From assembly GCA_903827375.1 (NCBI GenBank), contig CAIKHZ010000020.1, positions 1 to 38,941 on the forward strand: DNA of 38,941 bases, given 5' to 3'. The notes beneath the pieces were generated by a model, which saw nothing but the letters and a program-made list of their open reading frames with translations, did no database searches and was not told the DNA's origin. This DNA is from Akkermansiaceae bacterium. GTDB lineage: Bacteria; Verrucomicrobiota; Verrucomicrobiia; Verrucomicrobiales; Akkermansiaceae. Position 1 is the first letter of the stretch, and each line of letters begins with the position of its first letter. A program made the translations under genes and the position numbers. Of this stretch, positions 25,763 through 34,081 are shown one piece after another.

Positions 25763-25791
25763 TTGACGGCGGTCGATTTGCGAATTATCGT
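25763..25791 (+). promoter_or_regulatory. Sigma-70-like promoter of the LysM gene, near leaderless
   Basis: TTGACG at 25763-25768 and TATCGT at 25786-25791 are spaced by 17 bases. Expected initiation at about 25797-25799 falls directly before the ATG at 25800, so the transcript would have almost no leader, consistent with the absence of a Shine-Dalgarno sequence. Confidence 0.45.
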
Positions 25792-25799
25792 TCGCGCGG

Positions 25800-26633
25800 A
25801 TGAAGTCACCGTTGTTACTGCTGGCCCTGTTGTGGGTGTCTGGGGCGTCCTGCCTGTTTGCTAAGAGCGAGCTGGAGACGCTGCGCAGTCTGTGCGCCGA
25901 ACAGGAAAGGCAAATCCATCAGTTGGAGGAGGACAATGCGAAGCTGCGTTCCCCGAGCAATCTCACGACGGCTAGGAGTGCCGACAAGCCAGCCGCTGCG
26001 CTGCCGGCAGCAGTGCCGGCACCTGCTGCGGGTTCGACGTCGGCCAAGGCTGGCAAGACTTATGCGGTGAAGGATGGCGAGACGTTTACGAGCATCGGGA
26101 AGAAATTCGGCATCTCCGCTGCCGCCCTGATTGCGGCCAACCCCGACGTAAAACCCTCCTCCATGCGCCCAGGCAGGGTTATCCATCTCGTCGCGCCTAC
26201 CCCGCTGCCGGATGCTGCCAACGAGGCTCCGGTCAAGAAACCTTCGGCAGATAATCATAAGACAGCCGTCAAGCCGTCTGCCAGCATCCCCAAAGCCACC
26301 CCGGTAGCCGAAGCCACCCCGCCCGTCGCTCCAAAGACCACTCCGCCACCCGCTCCAATGCCCAAAGCGCCAGCCAAGCCCCTCGTGGCTAGCGCGATTC
26401 CGACTCCAGAACCGGCCAGCGTGAAGAAAACCGGCGAGTCCAAGCCAGCCTCGCCGACCCTAGCGAAGCCCAACTTTCGCACGATAGCCATTGAAGGAAA
26501 CTCGACGTATGGCGAGTTTGCCGCGAAACATGGCACCACCGTCAGCCGCCTCAATGAGCTCAACTCATTGGATCTGGTTGCTGGCACAGCCTTGGCAAAG
26601 GGGATGGAATTGAATGTGCCCGTTCAGCCGTAA
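25800..26633 (+). CDS. Exported LysM-domain protein
   Basis: A 277-residue periplasmic or surface protein likely to bind peptidoglycan. After the signal peptide (MKSPLLLLALLWVSGASCLF, cleavage near FA) a short coiled coil (LCAEQERQIHQLEEDNAKLR, about residues 31-50) is followed by an Ala/Pro-rich linker, a first LysM domain (about residues 87-130, TYAVKDGETFTSIGKKFGIS), a long Pro/Ala/Lys linker and a second, weaker LysM domain (about residues 228-275, GNSTYGEFAAKHGTTVSRLN). There is no catalytic domain, so it is a binding or scaffold protein. The start is ATG 25800, next to the promoter at 25763. A TorF-like barrel gene follows. Confidence 0.85.
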   Translation: MKSPLLLLALLWVSGASCLFAKSELETLRSLCAEQERQIHQLEEDNAKLRSPSNLTTARSADKPAAALPAAVPAPAAGSTSAKAGKTYAVKDGETFTSIGKKFGISAAALIAANPDVKPSSMRPGRVIHLVAPTPLPDAANEAPVKKPSADNHKTAVKPSASIPKATPVAEATPPVAPKTTPPPAPMPKAPAKPLVASAIPTPEPASVKKTGESKPASPTLAKPNFRTIAIEGNSTYGEFAAKHGTTVSRLNELNSLDLVAGTALAKGMELNVPVQP

Positions 26634-26815
26634 TCAGCGACCTCCAGCCATGCTCGACCATCCACCATTCGCATGCCCGTCCATGTTCCCGCCACCATCG
26701 GCGCTGTCGATGCCTCGGCAGACATTGAGCCGGGTTTATCCCATTTCTTGAAGCTGGCCTACAGCTGGCTTCATCTCCGACAAGAACAACAACCCCCACA
26801 ATACCCGAACACAAT

Positions 26816-27565
26816 ATGAAAGTATCCAACGCAATCATCTATAGTCTTATCGCCGCTGGCTCATCTCTCCTGAGCTACGGTCAAGACGTCACCGGCACTG
26901 CCGCCATCGGCTACAATTCCCTCTACGAATTCCGTGGCGTGGACTTGGGTAGCAACATGGTGGAAGCATCTGCCAGCCTCTCCACCACCTATGAGGGCTT
27001 CGGCTTCACCGCCTCCGCCTGGTACGCTACCGTCAACGACAACCCGATCAACACCACTCCTAACGAGCTCGATCTGACCTTTGGCATCACCAAGTCCCTT
27101 GGCCCGATCAACCTCAGCGGCGGTTATATCTATTACAGCTTCTTTAACGCAACCCAGCTCAACACCCAGGAACTCTATCTGGGTGCCAGCAGCGAAATCG
27201 TCGCCGGCATCACCCTCGGCGCCACCGCCTACTATGACATCGACCTCTACAACGGCTGGTATTTCGACGCCAATCTGTCGAAGACCTTCAAGCCCTGCAG
27301 CTGTGTGGGTATTGTCACCGCCGTGGGCGTGGATTTCGCTGAAGACACCAAACTGCAGGCGAAGGCCAACGGCAAGGCGCTTGACGGCTATCAGGGATTC
27401 TATGCCATGATCTCGGTGCCTTGTGCACTCCGCAAGGACGTAACACTCACCCCGTATGTGCGCTACGTGAACGCCGATTCAAAGCTGGCCACAGATTCCG
27501 TCAACCGCCACACCACCGGCCAGGAACACGTCATCGGCGGCCTGAAGCTCTCGCTCGCCTTCTGA
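26816..27565 (+). CDS. Outer-membrane beta-barrel protein (TorF-like putative porin)
   Basis: A 249-residue predicted outer-membrane barrel. A signal peptide (MKVSNAIIYSLIAAGSSLLS) precedes alternating-hydrophobicity strands rich in Tyr, Gly and Asn (AAIGYNSLYEFRGVDLGSNM, LSGGYIYYSF, TLGATAYYDIDLYNGWYFD) and a C-terminal Bam-recognition strand ending GLKLSLAF. This pattern and length are typical of the TorF/putative porin family common in Verrucomicrobia. A Cys pair (CSC near residue 161) is unusual in a barrel. The transported substrate is unknown. The upstream gap holds a tandem AGCTGGC repeat, and a strong terminator follows at 27626. Confidence 0.75.
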   Translation: MKVSNAIIYSLIAAGSSLLSYGQDVTGTAAIGYNSLYEFRGVDLGSNMVEASASLSTTYEGFGFTASAWYATVNDNPINTTPNELDLTFGITKSLGPINLSGGYIYYSFFNATQLNTQELYLGASSEIVAGITLGATAYYDIDLYNGWYFDANLSKTFKPCSCVGIVTAVGVDFAEDTKLQAKANGKALDGYQGFYAMISVPCALRKDVTLTPYVRYVNADSKLATDSVNRHTTGQEHVIGGLKLSLAF

Positions 27566-27625
27566 TTTCATACGCCGCCACGACGGCTGCATTGAAGTTA
27601 GATTGAAGTTCAAAGGCAAAAATGT

Positions 27626-27665
27626 GGGCGCAGCGGCTAACTTACCGCTGCGCCCATCGTTTTTT
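27626..27665 (+). terminator. Rho-independent terminator after the TorF-like gene
   Basis: GGGCGCAGCGG (27626-27636) pairs perfectly over 11 bp with CCGCTGCGCCC (27645-27655) around an 8-base loop, followed four bases later by TTTTTT (27660-27665). It ends transcription from the porin gene and lies before the amidase start, which argues against the longer amidase reading frame beginning at 27603. Confidence 0.9.
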
Positions 27666-27749
27666 CAGCTCGCCGCATGGTGGCAACAAGAGGGCGAAGA
27701 ATTTCCGTTGCCTTCCGGCAGGGATCCCCTACCTTGCCCACCAAGCAGC

Positions 27750-28802
27750 GTGAAACAGTTCCACAGGCAAATTTTTGCGAAATCCGTGACTCAGGCACAG
27801 CGGCTCATTCCGGCCTTGATCATCGCTTCAAGCCTTTTCGCAGGTGCTTCCCCGGCCGCAACCAGCAGTCCCTGGGATGTTAGAAAAATCAACGGCGATG
27901 ACTACGTCCCGGTGGAGAACATCAAACAGTTCTATCACTTCGCCAGCCTCACCCGCAGCGGTTCCACCGTTACCTTGGAAAATGCCAAGGTGACGATGAA
28001 ACTCAACATGGGGGCCGCCGAGTGCAGCATGAACAACGTGAAATTCGTTTTCAGCAAGACCGTGGAGGAGGTCGATTCCAAAGCCTATGTGTCACGCACC
28101 GATCTGGCCAAGCTGATCGATCCGGTGCTGCGGCCAAACTTTATCAAGAATGCCGGCAGCTTCAACACGGTGGTGCTCGATGCCGGACACGGTGGCAAGG
28201 ACCCGGGTGCCACCAGTTCCTATGGCAACGAGGCCAACTACAATCTCAAAGTCGCCAACCTCGTCAAAGCCAAACTCCAAGCCAAGGGCTACAAGGTCGT
28301 CATGACCCGCGATAGCGACCGTTTCCTCTCCCTGCAGGAGCGGGTGAACGTGGCCAATGCCGTCACCGAAAACGCGATCTTCATCGCCATTCATTTCAAC
28401 TCGGGTGCCAGTGGGGCCCGGGGGATCGAGACATTCACACTTTCGCCACCCGGAGTGGCACATTACGGCCGGGGGCTGGTGGAGGCCGATAAGATTGAGC
28501 GGGCCGGCAATGAGCACGACTCCGCCAATATGGCTCTAGCCACTTCTGCCCACGGCTCGGTGCTGCGCTCTCTCGGCAACAATACCTTCGACCGGGGAAT
28601 TAAACGCGCCCGCTACACCGTGCTTTCTGGCATCACCCATCCGGCGATTCTGCTGGAAGGTGGCTTTTTGACCCACCCCAACGAGGCCCGCTTGATTCAT
28701 AACGAAAAATATCAGGCTGCGCTGGCCGGCGGCATTGCCACAGCCGTGGACAAGTACCGGGTAGCTGTCACTCTGCGGCCCGCAATTCCCCCTGCCCGCT
28801 AA
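27750..28802 (+). CDS. N-acetylmuramoyl-L-alanine amidase (Amidase_3)
   Basis: A periplasmic zinc amidase that cuts the bond between N-acetylmuramic acid and L-Ala in peptidoglycan; related AmiABC enzymes act in daughter-cell separation. After a leader (QRLIPALIIASSLFAGASPA) an N-terminal region of about 95 residues (VPVENIKQFYHFASLTRSG, an AMIN-like or copper-amine-oxidase-like sandwich) precedes the catalytic domain: VVLDAGHGGKDPG (His ligand near residue 147), GNEANYNLKV (Glu), IAIHFNSG (His) and ILLEGGFLTHP (catalytic Glu). Starts at GTG 27750 or GTG 27786 both give the signal peptide; codons before 27750 run through the terminator and are untenable. It is the last gene before the fold-back element. 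Confidence 0.9.
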   Translation: MKQFHRQIFAKSVTQAQRLIPALIIASSLFAGASPAATSSPWDVRKINGDDYVPVENIKQFYHFASLTRSGSTVTLENAKVTMKLNMGAAECSMNNVKFVFSKTVEEVDSKAYVSRTDLAKLIDPVLRPNFIKNAGSFNTVVLDAGHGGKDPGATSSYGNEANYNLKVANLVKAKLQAKGYKVVMTRDSDRFLSLQERVNVANAVTENAIFIAIHFNSGASGARGIETFTLSPPGVAHYGRGLVEADKIERAGNEHDSANMALATSAHGSVLRSLGNNTFDRGIKRARYTVLSGITHPAILLEGGFLTHPNEARLIHNEKYQAALAGGIATAVDKYRVAVTLRPAIPPAR

Positions 28803-28828
28803 GAGTAGACGCCAGTCTTGGAACTTCT

Positions 28829-29198
28829 GAACTCAGTGTTTGACCTCGCTTTCGACAACGGACCGAGCAAGTCGGATTCCCTAACTGTCGGCTGTGGCCA
28901 GAAGCGCAATGCCTCAAAGAAATGTTACCATGCGAGCAGCAACCGCCGGGTGGGCGGATAGAGTTGGAGAGTAAGTCGCCGCATGACTCATCTGAAAATA
29001 GTGAAAAGCCTCAAATTTCAGGCATTGATAATCAACGGATTACAGCGACTTACTCAGGAGGACTGACCCCATCGGCCAATGGGGTCAGTCCTCGCATGGT
29101 AACATTTCTTTGAGGCATTGCGCTTCTGGCCACAGCCGACAGATAGGGAATCCGACTTGCTCGGTCCGTTGTCGAAAGCGAGGTCAAACACTGAGTTC
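28829..29198. mobile_element. Fold-back element with 108-bp near-perfect inverted arms
   Basis: Bases 28829-28936 and 29091-29198 are inverted copies of 108 bp with a single mismatch (28884 against 29143). The 154-base centre holds a second inverted pair, GAGTAAGTCGC at 28969-28979 with GCGACTTACTC at 29045-29055, nearly co-centred with the outer arms, and a separate 15-bp hairpin at 29058-29093. No ORF with a recognisable product is inside. No clear target duplication flanks the arms. The layout fits a non-autonomous MITE-like element or REP-type structure mobilised in trans; an invertible segment is the alternative. The left end is 26 bases after the amidase stop, and the right end coincides with the start of toxin-gene similarity. 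Confidence 0.75.
29058..29093 (+). repeat. 15-bp hairpin inside the fold-back element
   Basis: The sequence from 29058 to 29072 (core GGACTGACCCCAT) pairs exactly with 29079-29093 (core ATGGGGTCAGTCC) around CGGCCA. Palindromes of this kind occur beside REP-associated Y1 transposase genes in other bacteria; this resemblance is from memory and not from a search. Confidence 0.7.
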
Positions 29199-29200
29199 AC

Positions 29201-29527
29201 AAGCTCGTCGCCATCCATGCCGCAGAATCCCTAGAGAACCTGTGGCAGCCGCCTGGAAACCGTCTGGAAGCACTCTGCGGATATCTAACAGGGTTTCATT
29301 TTATCCGCATCAACAACCAGTGGCGTATCGTCTTCCGCCGGAATTTTGTCCTTGGGACCGTTGCCGATCCGGATAGATTCGGTGCCGGGTTGACGGCAAG
29401 CCGCCACGTGCCCGATCCGCGCGCCAATCCAGCAATGCGATATCCAGCAACAAGCAACCTGAAAACCCGGACCTCATGGTGCCATGAAGCCGATGAAGCC
29501 AATCAACCAGCTTCTGCCGCAACCTGA
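29201..29527 (+). pseudogene. 5'-truncated HigB/RelE-type toxin remnant
   Basis: A frame without its own start. It reads KLVAIHAAESLENLW, then PPGNRLEALCGYLTGF and IRINNQWRIVFRR, the conserved C-terminal two thirds of HigB-family mRNA interferases (typically PPGNRLE.L.GD..G, then IRIN.QWRI.F). The normal end of the family (EIVDYH) is replaced by unrelated sequence to TGA at 29525. The N-terminal third is missing precisely at the fold-back element boundary, with a stop codon just upstream, so the gene is dead. No intact HigA antitoxin follows, though ATG-initiated scraps near 29490 occupy its expected place. The remaining gap to 29707 shows nothing clear. Confidence 0.6.
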
Positions 29528-29707
29528 CGAACCCACAAGAAACACCCACCCATTCAACTCATGACAACCAACAATTGAACCATGAATATCGTGGTGCTCA
29601 CGGCCCAGGTCACCTCCTCATATCCGCATGAACCTTCACGGCCATCCTCAATCCATTGACCGCCGCGTCACAACCACAAGCAGCAAGATGAAACACGGAA
29701 GTATCAC

Positions 29708-31066
29708 ATGATAACACAACACAACACAAAATTAACACGACGGGAATTTATAACAACATCCGCAGCGGCCGGCCTGGCCGCTTTCGTGCTGCCTGCGCGG
29801 GCGGCGGACACCGGAGGACTTCCCGGCGGCTTGTTTGAGTCGCCGGATCCGGCAGTTCTCAAGCTGGTGGACGAGGTCTATCAGAAATGCATCCTCGGCA
29901 AGATCTTTCCGGCGCAGGACCCAATGCTGCACAACTGGATCGGGCCGGGCGGCGGCTATCGCGGCCAATGGATTTGGGACACGATGTTTGTGGTGGACCT
30001 GCTAAGCCTCTTGCCGGGCAAGGAACAGGTCATCCGCGACGTTTTCCAGAATTACTGGGATTTCCAAGTGCGCTGGAACAAGGAGATGCCCGACTATGCC
30101 CATGACATGATCCCCTGCATGATCATACCTGACAACAAGGATTGGGTGAAATTCCCTGCCTACTCACAGATCGCGATTTTGGCTTGGGGAGTCGAGCGCG
30201 TCTATCAACGCAACCACGACAAGGAGTTGGTTAAGCAATGCTTGCAGCCCTTGGAACGCTTCCATGAGTGGTATTGGCGCGAGCGCGACGTGACCCACTG
30301 CGGACTCGCCGCGGTGGGCTCCTATAGCAGTGACATTCAGCACGCACGCTTTGAGACATTTGACGTCGAATGCAACATGGACGGCTTGAATCTAACAGCC
30401 CACCCGACCCGCAAAGGCGACAAGGAGGGCGCATGGTACGGCGATCTGTGTGTGCCGGGCAACACGGCCTATCTGATTGTTGGCGAGCAAAGTTTGATGC
30501 GCCTCGCCCTCATCATGGGTGACAAGGAAATGGCTGAACGCCGCAAAGCCAGAATCGACAAGGCCGTCGCGGCGATGCGCAAACACATGTGGGACGAAGA
30601 GGCGGGGTTGTTCCTCACCGTGCATCGCGACACCCTGGAAAAGGTTCGCGGCGGCACCATCGGCAGTTGGATCCCGCTCACCGCCGGCGTGCCCACCCCG
30701 GACATGGCGCAACGCATGGCCGACACCCTGAAATCCCCGGGCTGGAGCACCCCGCTGCCCGTGCCCACCGTGGATCGCAACGACAAACGCTGGGTGTCAG
30801 GTGCGTTCTGGCGCGGCGACGTTTGGCCGGCCACCAACTATCAGATAGCCAGCGGTCTGGCCGCATACGGCCACAAGGAGCTCGCCGCCGAAATCGCCGA
30901 CAAAACCGTCGCCAACGCGATCCAAAACGGCATCAGCGAGCGCTACGACTCGGTGTCCGGAAAAAAGTTAGGCGTGGAATACCTGGGCATGACCTGCACC
31001 GTCATCACCATGATGCTCGACGGGCTCTGCAAGAAACATCAACTCAAGATCAAAACAACACCATGA
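29708..31066 (+). CDS. Tat-exported (alpha/alpha)6 glycosidase, GH63/MGH-like
   Basis: A 452-residue glycosidase-like protein. The leader (TRREFITTSAAAGLAAFVLP) is a Tat signal. The mature part is an (alpha/alpha)6 toroid of the kind in GH63 glucosidases, mannosylglycerate hydrolases and trehalases: GQWIWDTMFVVDLLSLLPG near the start and SGAFWRGDVWPATNYQIASG near the end are the paired acidic/Trp active-site signatures. The likely substrate is an alpha-gluco- or alpha-mannosyl linkage in a glycan, but specificity is not readable. First gene of a four-gene operon; its TGA overlaps the next ATG (31063) as ATGA. Confidence 0.8.
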   Translation: MITQHNTKLTRREFITTSAAAGLAAFVLPARAADTGGLPGGLFESPDPAVLKLVDEVYQKCILGKIFPAQDPMLHNWIGPGGGYRGQWIWDTMFVVDLLSLLPGKEQVIRDVFQNYWDFQVRWNKEMPDYAHDMIPCMIIPDNKDWVKFPAYSQIAILAWGVERVYQRNHDKELVKQCLQPLERFHEWYWRERDVTHCGLAAVGSYSSDIQHARFETFDVECNMDGLNLTAHPTRKGDKEGAWYGDLCVPGNTAYLIVGEQSLMRLALIMGDKEMAERRKARIDKAVAAMRKHMWDEEAGLFLTVHRDTLEKVRGGTIGSWIPLTAGVPTPDMAQRMADTLKSPGWSTPLPVPTVDRNDKRWVSGAFWRGDVWPATNYQIASGLAAYGHKELAAEIADKTVANAIQNGISERYDSVSGKKLGVEYLGMTCTVITMMLDGLCKKHQLKIKTTP

Positions 31067-34059
31067 CATTAACCAAACAACTCGCGCTAGGCACACTTGC
31101 GCTTCTGGCATTTTCGCAAACGGCCTCTGCCCAATATCCGGGCTGGCAACGATCCGGATCGATCTACCTGCTCACCACTCCGGACGGGGCGAACCTGCCC
31201 GCCACCGCCACGGAAACGAACTTCCCGGCTCTGGTGCGCCTCAACAAGGAGTTTTTTGATTTCAGCCAGGCCAAGGCCAAAGGCGAGGATCTGCGCTTTG
31301 CGGCGTCAGGCAAAGCCCTCGCCTATCAGATCGAGGATTGGGACCCAGCCGGTGGCAGGGCCAGCGTCTGGGTGCGCATCCCGGTCATCAAGGGCAACGA
31401 ACGCCAGGAAATCAAGGTGTTCTGGGGAAAGGCCGATGCACCTGACGAATCGAACGGCGGCGCGGTGTTCAACGCGGACAACGGCTTCCTGAGCGTCCTG
31501 CATCTCGACGAGGCCATGAAGGATGAAACCGGCGCGGTGGCGCTCATCAATAAGGGCACGACCACCACGGGCGCGGGCGTCATCGGCAAAGGCCTGCATG
31601 TGGCTGCCGGCAAGTCACTCGGCTGCGGCGAAGTGATCAATACGTATCCTAACAAATCCGAGCCAAACTCCACTGCTGTCTGGGTCAAGCCGGATGGGTT
31701 CACCGGCAACATCGTGGTCTGGGGACAGGGTGCGCAACAGCGCCAGGTGACCCTCACGGCGAAAAACCCGGACGTTTTTGAAATGAGCACTTTCTACGGG
31801 CCGACCGTGGAGGCCAAGTATTCCGCACAGATTCAACAATGGTATCATCTGGAACATACCTACAAGCTTGGCGCTTCGATGATTTATGTGAATGGCGTCC
31901 TTGTCGGCAGCAGTGCCGCATCGTCACTGGATCTGCATGCACCTTGCAAACTTGAAATCGGTGGCAATAACTTTGCCGGCGACATCGACGAGGTGCGCGT
32001 TTCCAAGGTCACTCGCTCCGCCGACTGGGTGAAATTGGAGTACGAAAACCAGCGGCCCCAGCAAACCCTGGCGGGTCCCGTGGTGCAGCCAGGCACGGAT
32101 TTTGCAGTCAACCAAGCCGCAATCAACCTGTTGGAGGGCGCCAGCACCACGGTGCTTGCCAAGGCGGGGGGCGCGTTTAAGCTTTATTGGATCCTCAAGC
32201 GGGATGGCGCGGAAACCATCGTCGCGGTGGACCGGCTTTCCTATACCCTGCCTGCCGGGCGGGTGACCAAGGACACTTCGCTCACCCTGCAACTCAAGGC
32301 GGTGTTTGCCAACGGCACCAAGACCAAGGACATCCCGGTCACGATCAAGGAGGATATTCCCGAGCCAGCGGTCACCCTCAAGGCTCCGGCCGCATGGAAT
32401 GGCCGCGACACCATCGAAGTGATATCTAACATCAGCAACCTAGCCGCCATGAAGGCGAAAGGCGTCGGCGAATTAAAAGCCATCTGGAGCGTCACCGGTG
32501 GAGCGGTCACCAAGGAAATCAGCGGTGAAAAAATGATCCTCAAGCGTGCCCAATACAGCGGCAATATCACCGTCAAGCTCACCCTAAACAACGGCGGACC
32601 GGACTCGGTCGCCACCGCCAGTATCCCGGTGACAGAACCCAAGAAGGATGCCTGGGTACAGCGTGTTCCAGACAAGAATGAAAAGCCGGTGGCCAATCAG
32701 TTCTATGCCCGCGATGACACCAACGAGGGCACGCTCTTTTACAACGGCACTCTGGAGCAGCCCGCGGATTCGGTGTTTCTCAAACTCTATGCCGACGACA
32801 AACTTCTCAAGACCGACACCCAGAAGCCCAAGGCGGACCAGAGTTATGCGTTTGCGGCCAAACTCAAGCCCGGCCTGATCCATTACAAGGTGGAATTCGG
32901 CACCAGGACCGGAAACACCGAAAAACTGTTGGATACCGTAAACAACCTGGTTTGCGGCGATGCCTATATCATCGAAGGCCAGTCGAATGCCGAAGCCGGC
33001 GCACCAAACAACGGCAAGCCGCCGGAAGATGAGTATTTCACCAGCGAATGGATTCGCTCATACGGCAATTCGATGACCCGTGACGGCAAGGGCGGCTGGG
33101 GCAAGGCCGTGCGCACGATGCGCTGGGGCAGCCCGAACTGCGGGCAATACTCGATCGGCGCCTGGGGAATCATGCTCGCCAAGACCTTGCTGGAAAACCA
33201 CCACCTCCCCATCTGCATCATCAATGGCGCCGCCGGCGGCACCCCGATTTCCTATCACTTGCCCAATCCTGCCAATCGTTACGACGTGAGCGGTGATGTC
33301 TTCAGCAATATCCACAAAGTGTACGGTAGTTTGCTGACCCGCGTGACGGAGGCTAAGTTGACCCACGGCATCCGTGGCGTGCTGTGGCATCAGGGGGAAA
33401 ACGACAGCGGTGGAAGTTATACAACCTATCAGCAGGACTTTGTGGACATGACAGCCGCATGGAAGCAGGATTATCCCAACATTCTTCATTACTATGTCTT
33501 CCAGGTCTGGCCGGCCCCCTGCAACATGGGCCCCAAAGACGACCAACTGCGCGAGGTGCAACGCAAGTTGCCCAGGATCTTTTCCAACCTGCGGGTCATG
33601 TCCACCATTGGCATCGCGAGTCCGGAGACGGGCCGCGGCATGTGCCACTTCGACCTGGAGGGCTATGAGCAGATGGCAGACCTGATGAGCCCTCTAGTGC
33701 AACTGGACAACTACGGTCTCAAGCCGACCAAAGATGTCACCTCCCCGAACCTCACCCAGGCGTGGTTCACCAGTGCCACCAAGAATGAAATCGCCCTGGA
33801 CTTCGGCCAGCCAATGATGTGGAAGGATGAGATGAAAAAGGAGATATATCTCGACGGCGTCAAGGCTACGGTCAGCGCTGGTTCGGCCTCCGGCAACCTC
33901 ATCACCCTCAAGTTAGGCGCACCCTCAGCCGCCAATTCCATTAGCTATATCTCCGGCCGCGATTGGGATGGCAAACCGACCAATCTCATCTATGGTGCCA
34001 ACCACATCGCCGCTTTCACATTCTGCAATGTGCCTATCGAAACGACGACCTCCCGCTAA
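31063..34059 (+). CDS. Multidomain sialate O-acetylesterase-like protein
   Basis: A 998-residue exported protein with a Sec signal (MTLTKQLALGTLALLAFSQT, cleavage near ASA). An N-terminal DUF2341 domain (about residues 45-135, RLNKEFFDFSQAKAKGEDLR) is followed by a LamG/concanavalin-like domain (about residues 140-330, GNNFAGDIDEVRVSKVTRSA at its end), Ig-like modules, and a C-terminal SGNH/SASA esterase domain. Catalytic blocks are IIEGQSNAEAG (Ser near residue 641), NGAAGGTPIS, LWHQGENDSGG and CHFDLEGYEQMAD (His). The enzyme probably removes acetyl esters from a polysaccharide or glycan; the sialate label is only a family name. Second gene of the operon; the start ATG lies inside the ATGA overlap. 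Confidence 0.8.
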   Translation: MTLTKQLALGTLALLAFSQTASAQYPGWQRSGSIYLLTTPDGANLPATATETNFPALVRLNKEFFDFSQAKAKGEDLRFAASGKALAYQIEDWDPAGGRASVWVRIPVIKGNERQEIKVFWGKADAPDESNGGAVFNADNGFLSVLHLDEAMKDETGAVALINKGTTTTGAGVIGKGLHVAAGKSLGCGEVINTYPNKSEPNSTAVWVKPDGFTGNIVVWGQGAQQRQVTLTAKNPDVFEMSTFYGPTVEAKYSAQIQQWYHLEHTYKLGASMIYVNGVLVGSSAASSLDLHAPCKLEIGGNNFAGDIDEVRVSKVTRSADWVKLEYENQRPQQTLAGPVVQPGTDFAVNQAAINLLEGASTTVLAKAGGAFKLYWILKRDGAETIVAVDRLSYTLPAGRVTKDTSLTLQLKAVFANGTKTKDIPVTIKEDIPEPAVTLKAPAAWNGRDTIEVISNISNLAAMKAKGVGELKAIWSVTGGAVTKEISGEKMILKRAQYSGNITVKLTLNNGGPDSVATASIPVTEPKKDAWVQRVPDKNEKPVANQFYARDDTNEGTLFYNGTLEQPADSVFLKLYADDKLLKTDTQKPKADQSYAFAAKLKPGLIHYKVEFGTRTGNTEKLLDTVNNLVCGDAYIIEGQSNAEAGAPNNGKPPEDEYFTSEWIRSYGNSMTRDGKGGWGKAVRTMRWGSPNCGQYSIGAWGIMLAKTLLENHHLPICIINGAAGGTPISYHLPNPANRYDVSGDVFSNIHKVYGSLLTRVTEAKLTHGIRGVLWHQGENDSGGSYTTYQQDFVDMTAAWKQDYPNILHYYVFQVWPAPCNMGPKDDQLREVQRKLPRIFSNLRVMSTIGIASPETGRGMCHFDLEGYEQMADLMSPLVQLDNYGLKPTKDVTSPNLTQAWFTSATKNEIALDFGQPMMWKDEMKKEIYLDGVKATVSAGSASGNLITLKLGAPSAANSISYISGRDWDGKPTNLIYGANHIAAFTFCNVPIETTTSR

Positions 34060-34081
34060 CAAAACTAACCCAACCACCATC

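Noticed and set aside
27603..27749. Amidase start at 27603.
   Set aside because: This part contains a strong Rho-independent terminator (27626-27665), and the signal peptide begins only after 27750.
28922..29113. A 63-codon frame spanning the centre of the fold-back element.
   Set aside because: It covers the palindromic arms and hairpin, has no domain, and its codon use is like non-coding sequence; it is a by-product of the repeat structure.
30589..31062. An upstream extension of the esterase frame inside the GH63-like gene.
   Set aside because: It runs in the wrong frame of a well-supported gene, and the signal peptide at 31063 marks the true start.
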